From the NCBI GenBank assembly GCA_963829235.1, contig CAWHIF010000012.1, positions 62,001-126,000 of the forward strand: a stretch of 64,000 nt of DNA, written 5' to 3'. The stretch is from Bog-756 sp963829235. Its GTDB lineage: Bacteria > Actinomycetota > Acidimicrobiia > Acidimicrobiales > RAAP-2. The translations under genes were made by a program, and so were the position numbers. Shown one piece after another: positions 60,433 through 64,000 of this stretch (its first letter is position 1; every line of letters begins with the position of its first letter). Under the pieces are notes generated by a model, which worked only from the letters and a program-made list of their open reading frames with translations, had not been told where the DNA came from and did not search any database.

Positions 60433-61320
60433 TCAGGCCAGTCCGTCGAGGGCGGAGGGCGGCAGCGCGCCCTGCGGCGATGGCGTCGGCCCGGGCGTGC
60501 AGCAGCGGCCCCGGCACGGTCGAGGTCGTGGCATGATCACGAACCTCCCGTCCTTCACACCCTGGACGGCGAACCGGCCGAGCTCGTCGAGGTCGACGGT
60601 GTCGGTCGGGCGACCGGCGGCGGCCAGCGCCGCCTTGAACTCGGCGAACGTCGTACCCGGGGCGGGCGGGCGCGGGCCGCACCCGGGCCAGCCCGGCCGG
60701 CCGGTTCCGCTGCGCCTCCCACAGCCCGGTCTCGAGCAGGCCGCCCGACGGGTAGAAGACGGCGGCCGACAGATTGGTCTCCTGGGCGGCGAACTGGTGG
60801 GCCAGGGCCTCGGTGAAGCAGCTGATCGCCGCCTTGGACGACGCGTAGACCGAGGCGTAGGGCACCGGGGCGATCCCGCCGTCACCCGACGACGTCGTGA
60901 CGACCACGCCCGTCCTCACCCGAGGCGATCATCCGGGGCACGAAGGCCAGCACCCCGTTGGCGGTCCCGAACACGTTGACCCCGAAGCACCACCGCCAGT
61001 CGTTGGGCTCCTGGTCCCACGGGTTCCCGCCGCCGCCCGAGGTCACACCGGCGTTGTTCCACAGCACGTGGCACGCCCCGAACTCGTCGAAGACCGTGTC
61101 GGCCAGGCGCTCCGACCGAGGCGGGGTCGGACACGTCGGTCACGACCCCGGTCACGTCGCCCCGGCCGCCCAGCTCGGCGACCGTGACCTCCAGCACCGG
61201 AGCCTCGATGTCGGCGATCACCACCCGGCAGCCCTCGTCGAGCAGCGCGCCGACGATCCCGCGCCCGATGCCGGCCGCGCCGCCGGTCACCACCGCCACC
61301 TTGCCGGATAGGTCGTCCAT
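60433..61320 (-). pseudogene. Short-chain dehydrogenase/reductase, several frameshifts
   Basis: Starts MDDLSGKVAVVTGGAAGIGR (cofactor motif TGGAAGIG), then LWNNAGVTSGGGGNPWDQEP (the NNAG site), VPYASVYASSKAAISCFTEA (Tyr and Lys of the YxxxK site), AVFYPSGGLLETGLW and a C-terminal ALPPSALDGLA. At least three frame corrections are needed. GGGGGGATGAC precedes the ATG. With the amidohydrolases and decarboxylase it would form a small catabolic set. Confidence 0.75.
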
Positions 61321-61754
61321 GTCATCCCCCCGGAGACTCGCCGGGGCACTCCCCGGACTGCCCGCTCATGGTGACACGAATTCTGAGTGGCCATAGTCGG
61401 CACTGAGGCTGACCCCTAACTCGCACCTTGTGGGGGCCAAGATGTCATCCGGATCTGTTGGTCAGGACGTGTGGTGACAGAAATGTCAACCGGGCTGCAG
61501 GAACAGAACGTTCATGGCATTGGCACCTTCACGCTTTGCTCTCGACGGATCTCACCCAGAATTGAACCTGTAGGTGCCGAAAGTTCATCCGGGTGGCCTG
61601 ATCAGGGATTCCAGGGCTCGATCCCGCAACTTTTCTTGGGTCAACGTCGGGTGGAGCGAGATCAGAGGTCAGGTCAGGCAGCCGAGCACCAGGCGCCCGG
61701 TCCGCCCGGGCACGGGTCGGGCCACAGCGCGGCTTCGCAATGCCACTCATGGCA
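61321..61754. other. Intergenic region, no supported gene
   Basis: About 430 bp. No frame with family similarity and no strong repeat. Confidence 0.35.
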
Positions 61755-62200
61755 TCAGATTGCAGTGGAGGTGTTGGCCGCCTCGATCAGATCTGAGGCC
61801 GCATCTGCACTGAGTGGCCGACCCAGGAGAAAGCCCTGGCCGAACAAGCAGCCCATCTCCGCCAGTGCCTCGAGTTGGTACTCGTCTTCAATTCCCTCGG
61901 CGACGACTTGAAGGTTCAGCGTGTGCGCCATGTCGATGATCGATGTGAGTAGGGCCGCGCCCTCAGGTCCCTCACGATTGAGTGGGCCGATGAAGGCTCG
62001 ATCGATCTTCAGGACGTCAACGGGGAACTGTTGAAGGTGGCTCAGCGAGGAATAGCCTGTTCCGAAGTCATCGACTGCAACCCTCAAACCGAGTTCTTGC
62101 AGCTCGGAGAGGGTCGACACGGCTTGCTCCGGATTCTCCATCAACACGCCCTCAGTGACCTCCAGAACCAGCTGCTTCGGATTGATGCCGCTGAGACCGA
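61755..62200 (-). pseudogene. C-terminal half of an EAL-domain phosphodiesterase
   Basis: Has GINPKQLVLEVTEGVLMENP, VAVDDFGTGYSSLSHLQQFP, VDVLKIDRAFIGPL, VVAEGIEDEYQLEALAEMGC and GQGFLLGRPLSA: all late catalytic motifs of c-di-GMP-degrading EAL proteins. The first half, including the ExLxR signature, is missing. The frame continues to an ATG at 62259-62261, but those residues do not fit the family, so the fragment was joined to foreign sequence near 62200. Confidence 0.8.
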
Positions 62201-62384
62201 CCGACATGCCCGCAATAGACGTCGTCGGCGCTCGAAGGGCCGGGATCCGACCGTTCCTCATGGACCCACTCGGTCTACATCTCGGTGCCGACTACGAGCG
62301 AGTCCCTTCCCTGGCCGCACTAGCGGACCTGATCACGTCCTCTTTACCTCGCCAACCACCTACATGACGAACGGTCAAGAGTTC

Positions 62385-62813
62385 TCACTTGCCTCGGCCC
62401 AGCTGGCCGCGGACGAGGGCAGACTGGCTGAATGGGTAGTCGACTTCCTCGCCAGTCCAGGTAGCGACAATGCACCGCTCGCTGCTGCCCTTGCCTTCAG
62501 CGGGACAACTTTCTTCGGACCGATTCGATTCAAACTCGACCAGCTCACTCCTATGGCGGGCCCGCCTCGCTTCGTGCCGTTGTTGCTCAAGCGCACACAA
62601 GGCTTCGTTGACGGCCTGGCGTCGCTTGGAGGGGTCGGCGGCAATGGTCGCAGACACCAGATCACCATTTTTGGAAGCCTTCCGTAGGGCCCGCGGCAGC
62701 GAGACTTCGGTCTCCCGTAGCGCCTTTTGCGTCTCAGCCAGACGATCCGCCAACTTCTCAATGCTCTTTCGGATCCGTTTCCCCAGGCAGGGAGGTGCCA
62801 TCGGCGATGGCAT
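62385..62813 (-). CDS. Unrecognised reading frame, possibly a gene fragment
   Basis: A 142-codon frame; the first 15 or so codons overlap the IS630 remnant in another frame. The rest is a charged helical sequence (KSIEKLADRLAETQKALRET, then PSKRRQAVNEALCALEQQRH) with a compact end (VDYPFSQSALVRGQLGRGK). It may be the C-terminus of a gene cut by the insertion. No family is recognised. Confidence 0.3.
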   Translation of the reverse strand: MPSPMAPPCLGKRIRKSIEKLADRLAETQKALRETEVSLPRALRKASKNGDLVSATIAADPSKRRQAVNEALCALEQQRHEARRARHRSELVEFESNRSEESCPAEGKGSSERCIVATWTGEEVDYPFSQSALVRGQLGRGK

Positions 62814-63330
62814 AGAGCTCGAGGATCCGGTTCTTCTTGGCCTCGAAGTCAGGATCGTTGGACTGCTTCCAGGTCTTGATCACTTGAAACGACACGCCCT
62901 CCTCTCGGAGCAGGACCCGGAGGCCCTCATGGCTGATGTCGTCGACCACCCCCTCAGCGACCAGGAACTCTGCCAGCTTGGACAGGCTCCAGGTCGAGAA
63001 AGGCAGGTTGTGGTCCTGCGGGCGGGAGAGGGCCACCTTTTTGATGGCTTGGCGCTCGGGAAGGGTGAACTTCGGAGGCCTTCCTCCGGCGTACTTCGGG
63101 GCCAGCGAGTCGAACCCGTCGGCATTGAAGTTGTGGATCACCTCGCGGACCCGGTCCTCGGAGGTGAAGGCGATCTTGGCGATGGCCGGCACGTCCATGC
63201 CCTGGGCCGACCACAGCACGACCTGGGCTCTTCGCCATCGGACCACCGATCCCGATCCTCTGCGCACGATGCCAAGGAGCTTGTTGCCCTCAGCACCGCT
63301 GATCTCTCGGACCCTCACACGTTCGGCCAT
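62758..63330 (-). mobile_element. IS630-family transposase, N-terminal part only
   Basis: About 180 residues match the helix-turn-helix half of IS630 transposases: VVRWRRAQVVLWSAQGMDVP, FNADGFDSLAPKYAGGRPPK, STWSLSKLAEFLVAEGVVDD and NDPDFEAKKNRILELYAIAD. The sequence then departs from the family and stops 12 codons later, so the DDE catalytic half is absent. The element cannot move by itself. Confidence 0.85.
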
Positions 63331-63400
63331 CACCCAAGTCTGCGCGACCTGGACGATCAGGTGGTGGACGCGCCCCCGGGGACGTTGCCGGTTACGGCAC

Positions 63401-63452
63401 TAGTGCGTCTCGCTAGTGCGTCTCGCGAGTGCGTCTCGCTAGTGCGTCTCGT
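63401..63452. repeat. 13-bp tandem repeat, four copies
   Basis: TAGTGCGTCTCGC repeated at 63401, 63414, 63427 (first base G) and 63440 (last base T). It lies about 70 bp outside the 5' end of the IS630 remnant, near where an element end would be expected. Confidence 0.9.
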
Positions 63453-63555
63453 CGCAAAGTCGGCACGAGTCGAATTATGACGCCGGCGTCATGGGAGTTG
63501 TGGGATGGTCCCCGCAACCCGTGTTGTCGCTGTGAAACAGACGGTGAAGAACTGC

Positions 63556-64000
63556 TCAATCAACCCCAGCGGATACGGGTACCGGCTTCTCCCTTGCAGC
63601 AGGAGGGGCGCGACCCCTCGAACGAGGCGCCGAGTGCAATCCCTTCTTTCGTCCTACCTTCCGTCTCCGCCTCTGCCACATCCAGAGCGCAAACAACGCA
63701 GGAATAAGGAGAAGCCACAGTGGATTCACGATTATTACCGTCCGAGAGGCGGTGACCTCTGCCGTGGTGTTGTCGGTTCGGTCGTAGACGAGGGTCGCAT
63801 GGAACGTGTACCACCCCAATCCAAGCCAAGTCGACACCCGAATGGGGATATCCCGGCTCAATCCGGGCGGCAACAGCTGGGAGTTCTCCTCCACATAGGG
63901 AGGCTTTGGAGCCGGCCAACCACTGGTATCGACGGTAGTGGTGAATGCAACGGTCGATTTTCCCACGCTGGTGGCACGGACCATTCCGGCGGCTGAGCTG
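63556..64000 (-). CDS. Membrane-anchored protein, 3' end (runs off right edge)
   Basis: The frame is open to the window edge, so the start is outside. The visible 148 residues are an extracytoplasmic beta-rich part (STVAFTTTVDTSGWPAPKPP; GWYTFHATLVYDRTDNTTAE), one membrane helix (VNPLWLLLIPALFALWMW) and a basic cytoplasmic tail. The layout fits the C-terminus of an exported surface protein, perhaps of the DUF916 type; this name is tentative. Confidence 0.65.
   Translation of the reverse strand, partial: SSAAGMVRATSVGKSTVAFTTTVDTSGWPAPKPPYVEENSQLLPPGLSRDIPIRVSTWLGLGWYTFHATLVYDRTDNTTAEVTASRTVIIVNPLWLLLIPALFALWMWQRRRRKVGRKKGLHSAPRSRGRAPPAAREKPVPVSAGVD

Overview
The window is 64 kb of high-GC DNA from a free-living actinobacterium. 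Five wax ester synthase/diacylglycerol acyltransferase (WS/DGAT) paralogs, two PPOX-fold (F420-type) flavoproteins, a luciferase-like oxidoreductase, an MreB paralog and several apparently leaderless promoters together suggest an Acidimicrobiia-like lineage. That placement is inference from gene content; there is no rRNA gene or ribosomal protein gene here to settle it. No tRNA, rRNA, CRISPR array, prophage or replication origin was recognised.

Layout. 0-9 kb: a TetR regulator, a two-component system (the kinase is frameshifted), an ABC exporter preceded by a 21-bp repeat array carrying its own start codons, an aldo/keto reductase and a DUF2079 membrane protein. 9-14 kb: a small secreted protein, a methyltransferase, an XRE/nucleotidyltransferase pair and several small overlapping genes. 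14-22 kb: a secreted GH5 glycosidase, a secreted metalloprotease with Ig-like repeats, a frameshifted luciferase-like gene and a DUF35/thiolase pair. 22-30 kb: a large RecB-like nuclease/helicase, a DUF6569 protein, a possible YbjN-type chaperone operon and a P450.

30-52.5 kb is a lipid-storage region. It holds five WS/DGATs, an acyl-CoA synthetase, a PlsC-like acyltransferase, two alpha/beta hydrolases, serine hydrolases (one intact, one decayed) and an SDR. It also holds a small protein with a helical head and a lysine/alanine-rich histone H1-like tail, which could coat lipid droplets or tether them to DNA. Inside this region lies a TauD dioxygenase/aminotransferase/SCP2/amino-acid permease block. 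Two halves of one broken transposase flank a pair of WS/DGAT genes.

52.5-57 kb is sparse: Cys-rich small proteins, an orphan MreB and a scrambled partial copy of the permease gene. 57-61.3 kb carries an acetoacetate decarboxylase-like gene, two amidohydrolases and an SDR. All four need several single-base corrections to be read through, so this stretch is either poorly sequenced or decaying. 61.3-64 kb is debris (an EAL-domain fragment, an IS630 fragment, tandem repeats) plus the 3' end of a membrane-anchored protein that runs off the window.

Strongest leads: the repeat-encoded leader peptides chained by overlapping stop/start codons to the ABC ATPase; the H1-like protein inside the triacylglycerol region; a WS/DGAT with a C-terminal zinc-ribbon-like tail; the transposase halves flanking WS/DGAT genes; a dispersed intergenic palindrome family; and the permease scramble at 56.5 kb.
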